A program made the position numbers and the translations under genes. Shown in pieces: positions 9,986 through 21,683 of a stretch of 64,000 bases of DNA (position 1 is its first letter; every line of letters begins with the position of its first letter). The DNA is from Hyaloraphidium curvatum (Eukaryota > Monoblepharomycota > Hyaloraphidiomycetes > Hyaloraphidiales > Hyaloraphidiaceae). The stretch is taken from assembly GCA_025558095.1 (NCBI GenBank), contig JAIVFI010000006.1, positions 558,001 to 622,000 of the forward strand, in the 5' to 3' direction. The notes below the pieces were generated by a model. That model saw nothing but the letters and a program-made list of their open reading frames with translations. It was not told where the DNA came from and made no database searches.

Positions 9986-12900
9986 ATCGGAGGGGGAAAC
10001 AGCTACTTGCACTGTGCCACGAGGAGGAGCTGGTGATCCTGAATGGGCGCCTCGAGCCGGGGGCAACAACTCGCGCAGGAAAGGATGGCAAGCGGGACAG
10101 CACCTTGGACTACGCAATCGTGCCGCAGAGCCGCTACGGGACGGTCACCCAGCTTGCATTTGTGAAGGAAGGCTGGGTCGTCACCTCAGACCACATGGCC
10201 CTGAGCCTGACCATCAAGGCCAACCTCGTGCGACCAGCTGCGAAGGAGAACAAGCCGCACTGCAAGCCCGTGCCGTGCGACTTCCACTTCCTCGCAATAA
10301 TGCGAAACCTCTACGACGAGCCCTGGGTCAAGGAGGCAATGCAAGAGTACGAGCAACTTCAAGCTGGATCCGACAAGTGCAACCGGCTCATCGAGATCAT
10401 GGCAGCGGTGAACAAGGTCGCAAAGAAGAAGTACGACAAGGTCAGCGTACACGAAGAGGCGGACAAGTTCCTCAACGGCTTTGCGGACTCGGCAGAGAGG
10501 GCCGAGATCGATCGGAAGCTGTCACGCCTTCTTGAGCTGCGATCCCTCATGGAGAAGGACGAGTGGAAGAAGGAGTACCAGGGGAAGACGCGGGAGCTGG
10601 AGAAGGAGCGGAAGAAGTTGGAGAAGAGGATGCGGAGGGTTGCTGAGCGAGAGAACTCCAAGCTGCTAGAGCGACTCTTCAGGCGAGAGCCTAAGGGGTA
10701 CTACCAGCTGCTTGGAAAGGCTCACGCAAGGCGCAAGGGCAACCCCGTGCCCTTTGCAGAGCTGGTGCGCCACATGGAGATGGTCGCCAGCGCCGAGTAC
10801 GTGACCAAGATCAAGGAGGATCCAAGGCTCACGTTTCCACCACTTCCCAAGGCCACGATCACGCCTTCTGGAGACCTGCTACGCCCCATCACCCTCAAGG
10901 AGCTGGAGAGGGTCTTGAAGAAGGCCCCCAACGGCAAGGCAAAGGACGAGGATGGGATCCGGCTCGAGTTCGTCAAGTACGGGACTGCAGTACTGAAGCA
11001 AGCTGTTGTCAACCTCCTCAACGACGTGCTCAATGGCGTCAAGATGGATGACTGGGGCCAGACACTGCTGGTGATGCTGCACAAGAAGGGGCCCAAAACG
11101 TGGCTGGCAACTACCGAGGCATCATGATCAGCATAGAGAGGACGCTGGGGAAGCTTAACAAGAAGGTCTTCTCCCTGGTCTGGAACGCTCGGCTAGCTCC
11201 CTGGGCTGAGTGCAACAAGCTGCTGGAAGGCTCGCAGTTTGGATTCCGTGCACGGAGATCGACCCTTCGTTCATGCAGTGTTCCTTGCCGAGGCACTCTT
11301 CTCCTTGGCCAAGGCACGCAAGGAGAAGCTGATCATGGTGTTTGTAGATTTCACAAAGGCTTTTGACACGGTGGAGCGCCCCAGGTTATGGCAGAAGCTG
11401 GAGGAGATGGGAGTACCCAAACTGGTTGTTGACATGTTCGAGATGGCGTTCGGGCGCGTGTGGGGACAGCTCCGGGATGAAGACGGGACCAAGTCAGACT
11501 TCATCAAGTTCCTGACCGGAGTGAAGCAGGGGGACCCTCTCTCGTCGCTGTTCTTCATCTTGTTCATCAACGACATCACTGCTTTCATGGAGGCCAATGG
11601 TGCAAAAGGGATGGATCTGGGCATGGTGTCTGAGGAGGAAGAGGATCAGGAGAGGATGGTCAGCTTGCTGGCTCTGTTCTTTGCAGACGACACCACTTTG
11701 ATCTCGAAGACGGTGAAGGATGCCAAGATGCAGCTGGATCTTCTGTCTGCATATGCCAGTGCCAATGGGCTGGAGATCAACGTCAGCAAGACAGAGTGGA
11801 TGGCCAGGAGGATACCTCACCGTGTAAAGGTCATGTACAGGGACCAGGAGCTGAAGAGGGTTGACAGCTTCAAGCTTCTGGGGTATCAGCTGACCTCAAC
11901 CGGCCGGAGCAAGGACCATGTGCATGGCAGAGAGGCCAAGATGAACGCTGCTTATGGGCTCTGGCTCCGCGACTTCAGGGAGCAGCCTGGGATGAGTCCT
12001 GACCTCCAGCTCAAGCTCTACAACACAAAGGTCAAGGCAGTGGGCCAATATGGGAACCCGTTCATTGTTGAGATGCCAAAGGAGGAGTACCTTGCCGGGG
12101 AAAGCACCAGGGACAAAGTGACATGCATGGCTCTTCGTGCCGTCACTCATCTGCCCAAGTCTACCTCCCTGGCCTGTCTGTATGCGATCACTGGCCAGTA
12201 CCCCCTTGCAGTTCATGACCGCGAGCCGGCACTCAAGTTCCTCATGCGCATCAAAACAGCGGATCCTGCGCTGTACCTACTCTACAAAGAGCTCAAGATC
12301 GAGGCACTGAAGGGGTCCTGGAACTGGGCTGCCTTCCTGAGGGAACTACTTGTATACTATGGTGGCGAAGATGGGAAGGAGATGTGGGAGAAGGACACTG
12401 TCTCATGGCCCAAGGAGACTGTGGAGAATCTTGTGAAGGGCAAGTTCAGGGAGATCAATGCCCAGAGGCTCAAGGACAACGACAAACTGCACTTTTGGAG
12501 GATGTGTGACATGACCTTTGGCCACATCGGACCATCCTTGATCCGGGTGGAGAAGCACCGGAGGGATGTCCAAAAGTTGCTGTGCTCTACCCACGACCTG
12601 GAGGTGGAGACAGGCAGGCACCAAGGACTTGAGGTGCAGCAGAGAACGTGCAAGCATGACCCTGAGCACATTGGAGACGAACAACACTTTCTGTTTCACT
12701 GTTCAGCAAATGCGGAGCGGCGCCAGAAGCTGCAGACTAGATTGGAAGCACTAGGCCGCGAGTGGAACATGGAGACCTGGCTCTGGGCTCTTAGCATCAA
12801 GGAGTTCGAGCCCACGATCAAAGCGAGGCGGCAGAAGGAGAAGGCCCTCAAATCCATTGCCAGCTTCATCTCAAAGTCCATGAAGGACAGGAAAACTGGG

Positions 12901-12999
12901 AAAATGAAAAAGACACACGACGACGATGAACTTTGCAATTAGCAGCAAACTCATGGTGTAACAGCGGCCAAGCCAGGGGCAGGTCCGGGTCACCAATAC
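9986..12999 (+). mobile_element. Non-LTR retrotransposon (LINE), 5'-truncated
   Basis: A forward LINE starting in the endonuclease domain and ending in a short 3' UTR that terminates with the tail caatactattctatt. The same 3' end recurs at 9757 (inverted), 13985-14000, 16665, 19338 and (inverted) near 22640. The element has no poly-A tail; a short CTATT/ATTCT-like tail is used instead. The upstream part, and any ORF1, is missing. Confidence 0.85.
10003..12942 (+). pseudogene. LINE ORF2: EEP endonuclease end, reverse transcriptase, zinc finger (frameshifted)
   Basis: The coding order is as follows. The end of an apurinic-type endonuclease domain (LVILNGRLEPG, LDYAIVPQSR, SDHMALSLTI) occupies about 10027-10230. 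A charged helical linker follows, then RT motifs: LKKAPNGKAKDEDGIRLEF, VFVDFTKAFDTVERPRLW (first catalytic Asp, about 11340), GVKQGDPLSSLFFILFINDI, and the active-site FADDT (about 11685). At the C terminus is a CCHC/CHHC-type finger (CKHDPEHIGDEQHFLFHC, about 12652-12705). Two frameshifts interrupt it, one near 11100 (GPK to NYRGIMI) and one near 11260 (FGFR to AVFLAEALF), so the copy shown is not translatable as one protein. The nearly identical fragment at 21684-22377 shares both shifts. Confidence 0.85.
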
Positions 13000-13015
13000 T
13001 ATTCTATTCATATTA

Positions 13016-14000
13016 TATAAAGGTCAAGGCAGTGGGCCAATATGGGAACCCGTTCATTGTTGAGATGCCAAAGGAGGAGTACCTTGCCGGGGAAAGCACC
13101 AGGGACAAAGTGACATGCATGGCTCTTCGTGCCGTCACTCATCTGCCCAAGTCTACCTCCCTGGCCTGTCTGTATGCGATCACTGGCCAGTACCCCCTTG
13201 CAGTTCATGACCACAAGTCGGCACTCAAGTTCCTCATGCGCATCAAAACAGCGGATCCTGCACTGTACCTACTTTACAAAGAGCTCAAGATCGAGGCACT
13301 GAAGGGGTCCTGGAACTGGGCTCTTCCTGAGGGAACTACTTGTATACTATGGCGGCGAAGATGGGAGGGAGATGTGGGAGAAGGACACTTTCTCATGGCC
13401 CAAGGAGACTGTGGAGAATCTTGTGAAGGGCAAGTTCAGGGAGATCAATGCCCAGAGGCTCAAGGACAACGACAAACTGCACTTTTGGAGGATGTGTGAC
13501 ATGACCTTTGGCCACATCGGACCATCCCTGATCCGGGTGGAGAAGCACCGGAGGGATGTCCAAAAGTTGCTGTGCTCTACCCACGACCTGGAGGTGGAGA
13601 CAGGCAGGCACCAAGGACTTGAGGTGCAGCAGAGAACGTGCAAGCATGACCCTGAGCACATTGGAGACGAACAACACTTTCTGTTTCACTGTTCAGCAAA
13701 TGCGGAGCGGCGCCAGAAGCTGCAGACTAGATTGGAAGCACTAGGCCGCGAGTGGAACATGGAGACCTGGCTCTGGGCTCTTAGCATCAAGGAGTTCGAG
13801 CCCACGATCAAAGCGAGGCGGCAGAAGGAGAAGGCCCTCAAATCCATTGCCAGCTTCATCTCAAAGTCCATGAAGGACAGGAAAACTGGGAAAATGAAAA
13901 AGACACACGACGACGATGAACTTTGCAATTAGCAGCAAACTCATGGTGTAACAGCGGCCAAGCCAGGGGCAGGTCCGGGTCACCAATACTATTCTATTCT
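13016..14000 (+). mobile_element. Second LINE 3' fragment (direct duplication)
   Basis: Repeats the region 12030-13000 almost base for base, from aggtcaaggcagtgggcc to the tattctatt tail. It carries the same C-terminal coding block, including the zinc finger (ORF 13372-13932), and a one-base change breaks the upstream frame near 13330. It abuts the preceding LINE tail through a short AT stretch (catattatataa). This looks like a 5'-truncated insertion or a tandem duplication. Confidence 0.8.
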
Positions 14001-14002
14001 AA

Positions 14003-15897
14003 GGGGAGGATGAACAGCTGCACCCGGTGTGCTACTTCTCAAGGGCAATGTCGAAGACCGAAGGGGACTACGACACACTTGACCAGGAGATGCTTGCAAT
14101 CAAGGAAGGATTTGCAGAATGGAGGCACTACCTGGAAGGAGCAAAGCACAGAACGATTGTGTACTCCGACCACCACAACCTGCATGCCCTGTCAAAAGCA
14201 GTGGTTCTGAAAGGCAGACACGCCAGATGGGCACAGTTCTTTATGCGGTTTTGGTTTGAAATCAGGTACAAACCGGGCAAAGAGAATGGAAAGGCAGATG
14301 CATTGTCAAGGAAGCCACAGTTTGAGCCAAGTGAAGACCAACTGAGGGAGCAGAAGGAAAGGACAATCTTCACGAACGAGAGTTTCGTGCTGATGGCATT
14401 GCTTGCTGATGAAGAGGACGAAGATCTGTGGGAACGGATCAAAGGCCTTCAAGAAGAGGATCCTTTGGTTCAAGAGCTGAAGACATGGCTCGAGGAAGAC
14501 CCACTGAGCAGAGGCAAGGAACCAAGGCCAGACATGGAACACTTCTCACTGGACGAAGGAGTGCTGTACCATGGAGACACAGTGTACGTGCCAGAAGAGC
14601 TTCGAAGGGAAGTTTTGGAGAGCAGAGAGCAGACATGACAGCAAACTCGCGGGACATTTTGGGGTCAAGAAAACACTGGAGCTCGTGGAAAGAGACTTCT
14701 GGTGGCCCAAAATGAAGAAGTTCGTGGAGGCATACGTGACGACATGTGACACTTGCCAAAGAAGCAAAGCGAATCGTCACAAGCCCTACGGAGAACTTCA
14801 GCCTTTGGGAGTACCTGAGAGAAACTGGTCATCAATCTCAATGGATTTCATTGTAGAACTACCTGAGTCTGAGGGCAGACCATGCATTCTCACAGTTGTA
14901 GACAGACTCTCCAAACAAGCGCCCTTTCTGGACTTCAAGAAGCTGCCAGATTCGGAACAGACGGCAAAGAAGTTCCTGAAGCACGTTTCAAAGAGCATGG
15001 ATTCCCGGATGAGATCATTTCGGACAGAGGCACCCAGTTTTTGTCAAAGTTCTGGAACCGTGCGTCTCATGGAGCTGTGTGACGTGAAGGTGAAAATGTC
15101 CACATCTTTTTACCCACAAACAGATGGACAGTCTGAAATCGTCAACCAGACTCTGGAGCAGTACCTCAGAGCGTTTGTGAACTACGACCAGGACAACTGG
15201 AGAGAGCTCTTGCCTCTGGCGGAATTTGCATACAACAATTCCATCCATGCATCAACGAAAATGACGCCATTCTTTGCAAACTACGGCTTTCATCCGAAGT
15301 TTGACGTGAAAGCAGCAAAGCACAAAGTGGTGCCAAAAGCTGAAGAACTGGTTGTCAAATTGAGAGAGATCAACGACATCCTGAAGGAAGAACTTCAGCA
15401 GGCCCAGGAGGACCAGAAAAAGTTTGCAGACAGGAAACGGACAGAATTTCCGGAGCTGAAGGAGGGAGACAAAGTCTGGATTCGGACAAGGAACATCAAA
15501 ACGACGAGGCCAGCAAAGAAACTGGACTACAAGAAGATTGGACCGTACCCAGTGGAACGGAAGGTGTCTGCAGTTGCCTACAAAGTGAAACTGCCACCAG
15601 ACGTGAAGATCCACCCAGTCTTTCATGTGAACCTGCTGCTGGAGCCTCACAAGGACGATCCGATCCAGGGGAGAAAGCAACCCCCACCAGCACCTGTCGT
15701 CGTGGAAGAGGAGGAACGTTGGGACGTCAAAGGAACTCTTGGATGTCTGAAAGAGAAGGAGGAAGTTGGAATTCTTCGTTGATTGGCAAGGATCTGGCAT
15801 TGAGGACAGATCTTGGATTCCAGCATCGAACATTGACTCTGTCTTGATTGATGAGTTCTTTGAGAAACATCCAGAAAAGCGGCAACTCGCAAATTGA
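14003..15897 (+). pseudogene. Chromovirus pol fragment (RNase H, integrase, chromodomain), unit 1
   Basis: The order is: RNase H end (CYFSRAMSKTEGDYDTLDQE, SDHHNLHAL, RYKPGKENGKADALSR); integrase zinc finger (HFGVKKTLEL with CDTCQRSK); integrase core with SMDFIVELP and later TDGQSEIVNQ; then the HPVFHVNLLL block and a chromodomain (FFVDWQGSG, SWIPASNID) ending at 15897. Frames change near 14636. A TGA also separates the start of the chromodomain from KRRRKLEFFVDW near 15750. A one-base deletion at about 14987 (cacgtttcaaag, against cacgttttcaaag in units 2 and 3) joins two frames. It thereby opens a 403-codon ORF but replaces the segment containing the second catalytic Asp (SDRGTQF). Confidence 0.85.
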
Positions 15898-16427
15898 GGT
15901 CAATTCACAAGTGAGAAAGGGGATGATGTGAAGACTAGCCCTATTTGTGACTTAGGGTATGGGAGCGCTAGCGTGCAGCCTAGAGGCCATGCGCACAAAC
16001 CCTTGTACCTCACCGATTCTCACTACAATTACCCTTTGCCGCCTTGAGCCTCGCTCGGTCCTGCTACGCCCTCTAGCAGCGCCCTAGGCCAGGATCTGTC
16101 CCCGATCCTGACAGGGAGTGAGTTAGCCAACAGACAAAAGCAAAGAGGGACCAAAAAGGTCACCTGTGGACGACTGTGAAGGCACAATCGGAGCAGAAGG
16201 AGCTCGAATGCATGATTGGCAGTCGAGGCTTGAGAGCCTAGAGAGTGTGAATAGCCACTGGATCGAGGCAAAGGCCTGGCAGATGCCAGCTGAGCTTGAC
16301 ACAGCTTTGACGCAGAAGATCAAAGCATGCTACAGTCTGGAAGTAAGCAAAGCAAACATCAGAAGCAAATTCAGCTGATGAGGGTCACTCTTGAAATTGA
16401 GGCAAGTCCTGGTGAGAAAGGGGAGGG

Positions 16428-16598
16428 TGTCAGGACGGGCCTTGGGAGATGGCCTAGTCATGGGTTGGTTAGGGAGAGCATATGGGGGCGGCCCAAACAC
16501 CATGTACCCCACTGCTTCTCACTGTGTACATAGACATCCCGCCGCCTCAATGCTATGCAGTCCCCACTAGGGCCCAGCTGGCCCCTGGGTTCCTGACA
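16428..16598 (+). repeat. Chromovirus LTR (171 bp), unit 1
   Basis: Begins TGTCAGGACGGG and ends GGGTTCCTGACA, so it has perfect 8-bp terminal inversions (TGTCAGGA/TCCTGACA). It is immediately preceded by a polypurine tract, as expected for a 3' LTR. The same sequence recurs at 19101-19271, 24144-24314 and, inverted, 24830-24999. At 171 bp it is very short for a Ty3/gypsy LTR. Confidence 0.85.
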
Positions 16599-16674
16599 CA
16601 TTGGCAGCAAACTCATGGTGTAACAGCGGCCAAGCCAGGGGCAGGTCCGGGTCACCAATACTATTCTATTCTAA

Positions 16675-18570
16675 GGGGAGGATGAACAGCTGCACCCGGT
16701 GTGCTACTTCTCAAGGGCAATGTCGAAGACCGAAGGGGACTACGACACACTTGACCAGGAGATGCTTGCAATCAAGGAAGGATTTGCAGAATGGAGGCAC
16801 TACCTGGAAGGAGCAAAGCACAGAACGATTGTGTACTCCGACCACCACAACCTGCATGCCCTGTCAAAAGCAGTGGTTCTGAAAGGCAGACACGCCAGAT
16901 GGGCACAGTTCTTTATGCGGTTTTGGTTTGAAATCAGGTACAAACCGGGCAAAGAGAATGGAAAGGCAGATGCATTGTCAAGGAAGCCACAGTTTGAGCC
17001 AAGTGAAGACCAACTGAGGGAGCAGAAGGAAAGGACAATCTTCACGAACGAGAGTTTCGTGCTGATGGCATTGCTTGCTGATGAAGAGGACGAAGATCTG
17101 TGGGAACGGATCAAAGGCCTTCAAGAAGAGGATCCTTTGGTTCAAGAGCTGAAGACATGGCTCGAGGAAGACCCACTGAGCAGAGGCAAGGAACCAAGGC
17201 CAGACATGGAACACTTCTCACTGGACGAAGGAGTGCTGTACCATGGAGACACAGTGTACGTGCCAGAAGAGCTTCGAAGGGAAGTTTTGGAGAGCAGAGA
17301 GCAGACATGACAGCAAACTCGCGGGACATTTTGGGGTCAAGAAAACACTGGAGCTCGTGGAAAGAGACTTCTGGTGGCCCAAAATGAAGAAGTTCGTGGA
17401 GGCATACGTGACGACATGTGACACTTGCCAAAGAAGCAAAGCGAATCGTCACAAGCCCTACGGAGAACTTCAGCCTTTGGGAGTACCTGAGAGAAACTGG
17501 TCATCAATCTCAATGGATTTCATTGTAGAACTACCTGAGTCTGAGGGCAGACCATGCATTCTCACAGTTGTAGACAGACTCTCCAAACAAGCGCCCTTTC
17601 TGGACTTCAAGAAGCTGCCAGATTCGGAACAGACGGCAAAGAAGTTCCTGAAGCACGTTTTCAAAGAGCATGGATTCCCGGATGAGATCATTTCGGACAG
17701 AGGCACCCAGTTTTTGTCAAAGTTCTGGAACCGTGCGTCTCATGGAGCTGTGTGACGTGAAGGTGAAAATGTCCACATCTTTTTACCCACAAACAGATGG
17801 ACAGTCTGAAATCGTCAACCAGACTCTGGAGCAGTACCTCAGAGCGTTTGTGAACTACGACCAGGACAACTGGAGAGAGCTCTTGCCTCTGGCGGAATTT
17901 GCATACAACAATTCCATCCATGCATCAACGAAAATGACGCCATTCTTTGCAAACTACGGCTTTCATCCGAAGTTTGACGTGAAAGCAGCAAAGCACAAAG
18001 TGGTGCCAAAAGCTGAAGAACTGGTTGTCAAATTGAGAGAGATCAACGACATCCTGAAGGAAGAACTTCAGCAGGCCCAGGAGGACCAGAAAAAGTTTGC
18101 AGACAGGAAACGGACAGAATTTCCGGAGCTGAAGGAGGGAGACAAAGTCTGGATTCGGACAAGGAACATCAAAACGACGAGGCCAGCAAAGAAACTGGAC
18201 TACAAGAAGATTGGACCGTACCCAGTGGAACGGAAGGTGTCTGCAGTTGCCTACAAAGTGAAACTGCCACCAGACGTGAAGATCCACCCAGTCTTTCATG
18301 TGAACCTGCTGCTGGAGCCTCACAAGGACGATCCGATCCAGGGGAGAAAGCAACCCCCACCAGCACCTGTCGTCGTGGAAGAGGAGGAACGTTGGGACGT
18401 CAAAGGAACTCTTGGATGTCTGAAAGAGAAGGAGGAAGTTGGAATTCTTCGTTGATTGGCAAGGATCTGGCATTGAGGACAGATCTTGGATTCCAGCATC
18501 GAACATTGACTCTGTCTTGATTGATGAGTTCTTTGAGAAACATCCAGAAAAGCGGCAACTCGCAAATTGA
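16675..18570 (+). pseudogene. Chromovirus pol fragment, unit 2
   Basis: Same domain order as unit 1. Here the integrase keeps HVFKEHGFPDEIISDRGTQF with the second catalytic Asp, but the frame then breaks at FWNRASHGAV-stop (17755) and resumes one frame over at MELCDVKVKMSTSFYPQTDG. The RNase H to integrase junction is also shifted near 17308, so at least three changes of frame or stops disable the protein. Confidence 0.85.
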
Positions 18571-19100
18571 GGTCAATTCACAAGTGAGAAAGGGGATGAT
18601 GTGAAGACTAGCCCTATTTGTGACTTAGGGTATGGGAGCGCTAGCGTGCAGCCTAGAGGCCATGCGCACAAACCCTTGTACCTCACCGATTCTCACTACA
18701 ATTACCCTTTGCCGCCTTGAGCCTCGCTCGGTCCTGCTACGCCCTCTAGCAGCGCCCTAGGCCAGGATCTGTCCCCGATCCTGACAGGGAGTGAGTTAGC
18801 CAACAGACAAAAGCAAAGAGGGACCAAAAAGGTCACCTGTGGACGACTGTGAAGGCACAATCGGAGCAGAAGGAGCTCGAATGCATGATTGGCAGTCGAG
18901 GCTTGAGAGCCTAGAGAGTGTGAATAGCCACTGGATCGAGGCAAAGGCCTGGCAGATGCCAGCTGAGCTTGACACAGCTTTGACGCAGAAGATCAAAGCA
19001 TGCTACAGTCTGGAAGTAAGCAAAGCAAACATCAGAAGCAAATTCAGCTGATGAGGGTCACTCTTGAAATTGAGGCAAGTCCTGGTGAGAAAGGGGAGGG

Positions 19101-19271
19101 TGTCAGGACGGGCCTTGGGAGATGGCCTAGTCATGGGTTGGTTAGGGAGAGCATATGGGGGCGGCCCAAACACCATGTACCCCACTGCTTCTCACTGTGT
19201 ACATAGACATCCCGCCGCCTCAATGCTATGCAGTCCCCACTAGGGCCCAGCTGGCCCCTGGGTTCCTGACA
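19101..19271 (+). repeat. Chromovirus LTR (171 bp), unit 2
   Basis: TGTCAGGA...TCCTGACA, with a polypurine tract immediately upstream. Sequence as in unit 1. Confidence 0.85.
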
Positions 19272-19276
19272 CATTG

Positions 19277-21683
19277 GCAGCAAACTCATGGTGTAACAGC
19301 GGCCAAGCCAGGGGCAGGTCCGGGTCACCAATACTATTCTATTCTAAGGGGAGGATGAACAGCTGCACCCGGTGTGCTACTTCTCAAGGGCAATGTCGAA
19401 GACCGAAGGGGACTACGACACACTTGACCAGGAGATGCTTGCAATCAAGGAAGGATTTGCAGAATGGAGGCACTACCTGGAAGGAGCAAAGCACAGAACG
19501 ATTGTGTACTCCGACCACCACAACCTGCATGCCCTGTCAAAAGCAGTGGTTCTGAAAGGCAGACACGCCAGATGGGCACAGTTCTTTATGCGGTTTTGGT
19601 TTGAAATCAGGTACAAACCGGGCAAAGAGAATGGAAAGGCAGATGCATTGTCAAGGAAGCCACAGTTTGAGCCAAGTGAAGACCAACTGAGGGAGCAGAA
19701 GGAAAGGACAATCTTCACGAACGAGAGTTTCGTGCTGATGGCATTGCTTGCTGATGAAGAGGACGAAGATCTGTGGGAACGGATCAAAGGCCTTCAAGAA
19801 GAGGATCCTTTGGTTCAAGAGCTGAAGACATGGCTCGAGGAAGACCCACTGAGCAGAGGCAAGGAACCAAGGCCAGACATGGAACACTTCTCACTGGACG
19901 AAGGAGTGCTGTACCATGGAGACACAGTGTACGTGCCAGAAGAGCTTCGAAGGGAAGTTTTGGAGAGCAGAGAGCAGACATGACAGCAAACTCGCGGGAC
20001 ATTTTGGGGTCAAGAAAACACTGGAGCTCGTGGAAAGAGACTTCTGGTGGCCCAAAATGAAGAAGTTCGTGGAGGCATACGTGACGACATGTGACACTTG
20101 CCAAAGAAGCAAAGCGAATCGTCACAAGCCCTACGGAGAACTTCAGCCTTTGGGAGTACCTGAGAGAAACTGGTCATCAATCTCAATGGATTTCATTGTA
20201 GAACTACCTGAGTCTGAGGGCAGACCATGCATTCTCACAGTTGTAGACAGACTCTCCAAACAAGCGCCCTTTCTGGACTTCAAGAAGCTGCCAGATTCGG
20301 AACAGACGGCAAAGAAGTTCCTGAAGCACGTTTTCAAAGAGCATGGATTCCCGGATGAGATCATTTCGGACAGAGGCACCCAGTTTTTGTCAAAGTTCTG
20401 GAACCGTGCGTCTCATGGAGCTGTGTGACGTGAAGGTGAAAATGTCCACATCTTTTTACCCACAAACAGATGGACAGTCTGAAATCGTCAACCAGACTCT
20501 GGAGCAGTACCTCAGAGCGTTTGTGAACTACGACCAGGACAACTGGAGAGAGCTCTTGCCTCTGGCGGAATTTGCATACAACAATTCCATCCATGCATCA
20601 ACGAAAATGACGCCATTCTTTGCAAACTACGGCTTTCATCCGAAGTTTGACGTGAAAGCAGCAAAGCACAAAGTGGTGCCAAAAGCTGAAGAACTGGTTG
20701 TCAAATTGAGAGAGATCAACGACATCCTGAAGGAAGAACTTCAGCAGGCCCAGGAGGACCAGAAAAAGTTTGCAGACAGGAAACGGACAGAATTTCCGGA
20801 GCTGAAGGAGGGAGACAAAGTCTGGATTCGGACAAGGAACATCAAAACGACGAGGCCAGCAAAGAAACTGGACTACAAGAAGATTGGACCGTACCCAGTG
20901 GAACGGAAGGTGTCTGCAGTTGCCTACAAAGTGAAACTGCCACCAGACGTGAAGATCCACCCAGTCTTTCATGTGAACCTGCTGCTGGAGCCTCACAAGG
21001 ACGATCCGATCCAGGGGAGAAAGCAACCCCCACCAGCACCTGTCGTCGTGGAAGAGGAGGAACGTTGGGACGTCAAAGGAACTCTTGGATGTCTGAAAGA
21101 GAAGGAGGAAGTTGGAATTCTTCGTTGATTGGCAAGGATCTGGCATTGAGGACAGATCTTGGATTCCAGCATCGAACATTGACTCTGTCTTGATTGATGA
21201 GTTCTTTGAGAAACATCCAGAAAAGCGGCAACTCGCAAATTGAGGTCAATTCACAAGTGAGAAAGGGGATGATGTGAAGACTAGCCCTATTTGTGACTTA
21301 GGGTATGGGAGCGCTAGCGTGCAGCCTAGAGGCCATGCGCACAAACCCTTGTACCTCACCGATTCTCACTACAATTACCCTTTGCCGCCTTGAGCCTCGC
21401 TCGGTCCTGCTACGCCCTCTAGCAGCGCCCTAGGCCAGGATCTGTCCCCGATCCTGACAGGGAGTGAGTTAGCCAACAGACAAAAGCAAAGAGGGACCAA
21501 AAAGGTCACCTGTGGACGACTGTGAAGGCACAATCGGAGCAGAAGGAGCTCGAATGCATGATTGGCAGTCGAGGCTTGAGAGCCTAGAGAGTGTGAATAG
21601 CCACTGGATCGAGGCAAAGGCCTGGCAGATGCCAGCTGAGCTTGACACAGCTTTGACGCAGAAGATCAAAGCATGCTACAGTC
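19277..21683 (+). mobile_element. Tandem unit 3, truncated before its LTR
   Basis: Identical to unit 2 up to gcatgctacagt at about 21683, where sequence switches abruptly to a LINE RT fragment (ccaccacttcccaagg). The last part of the non-coding tract and the LTR are missing here. An equivalent, slightly diverged tract with LTR is found farther on at 23833-24314. Confidence 0.87.
19348..21243 (+). pseudogene. Chromovirus pol fragment, unit 3
   Basis: Same coding content and the same disabling frame breaks as unit 2 (integrase ORF stop at 20428, downstream frame opening near 20343, RNase H ORF stop at 19983). The TGA inside the chromodomain is also shared, so the damage pre-dates amplification. 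Confidence 0.85.

Larger units (their letters stand above)
13932..16603 (+). mobile_element. Tandem unit 1: LINE tail + Ty3/gypsy chromovirus 3' half + LTR
   Basis: First of three head-to-tail repeats with a period of 2672-2673 bp. Each unit begins with about 70 bp of LINE 3' UTR (gcagcaaactcatggtg to tattctattct). It then enters a chromovirus in the RNase H domain, runs through integrase and chromodomain, and crosses a 530-bp non-coding tract. It ends with a purine tract (gagaaaggggaggg) and an LTR. Because the LINE tail is inside the unit, the LINE/gypsy junction existed before the tandem amplification. Confidence 0.88.
16604..19276 (+). mobile_element. Tandem unit 2: LINE tail + chromovirus 3' half + LTR
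   Basis: 2673-bp unit, visually identical to unit 1 except for the one extra T in the integrase region. It includes the LINE-derived first 70 bp, the RNase H-integrase-chromodomain block (16675-18570) and the LTR (19101-19271). Confidence 0.88.
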
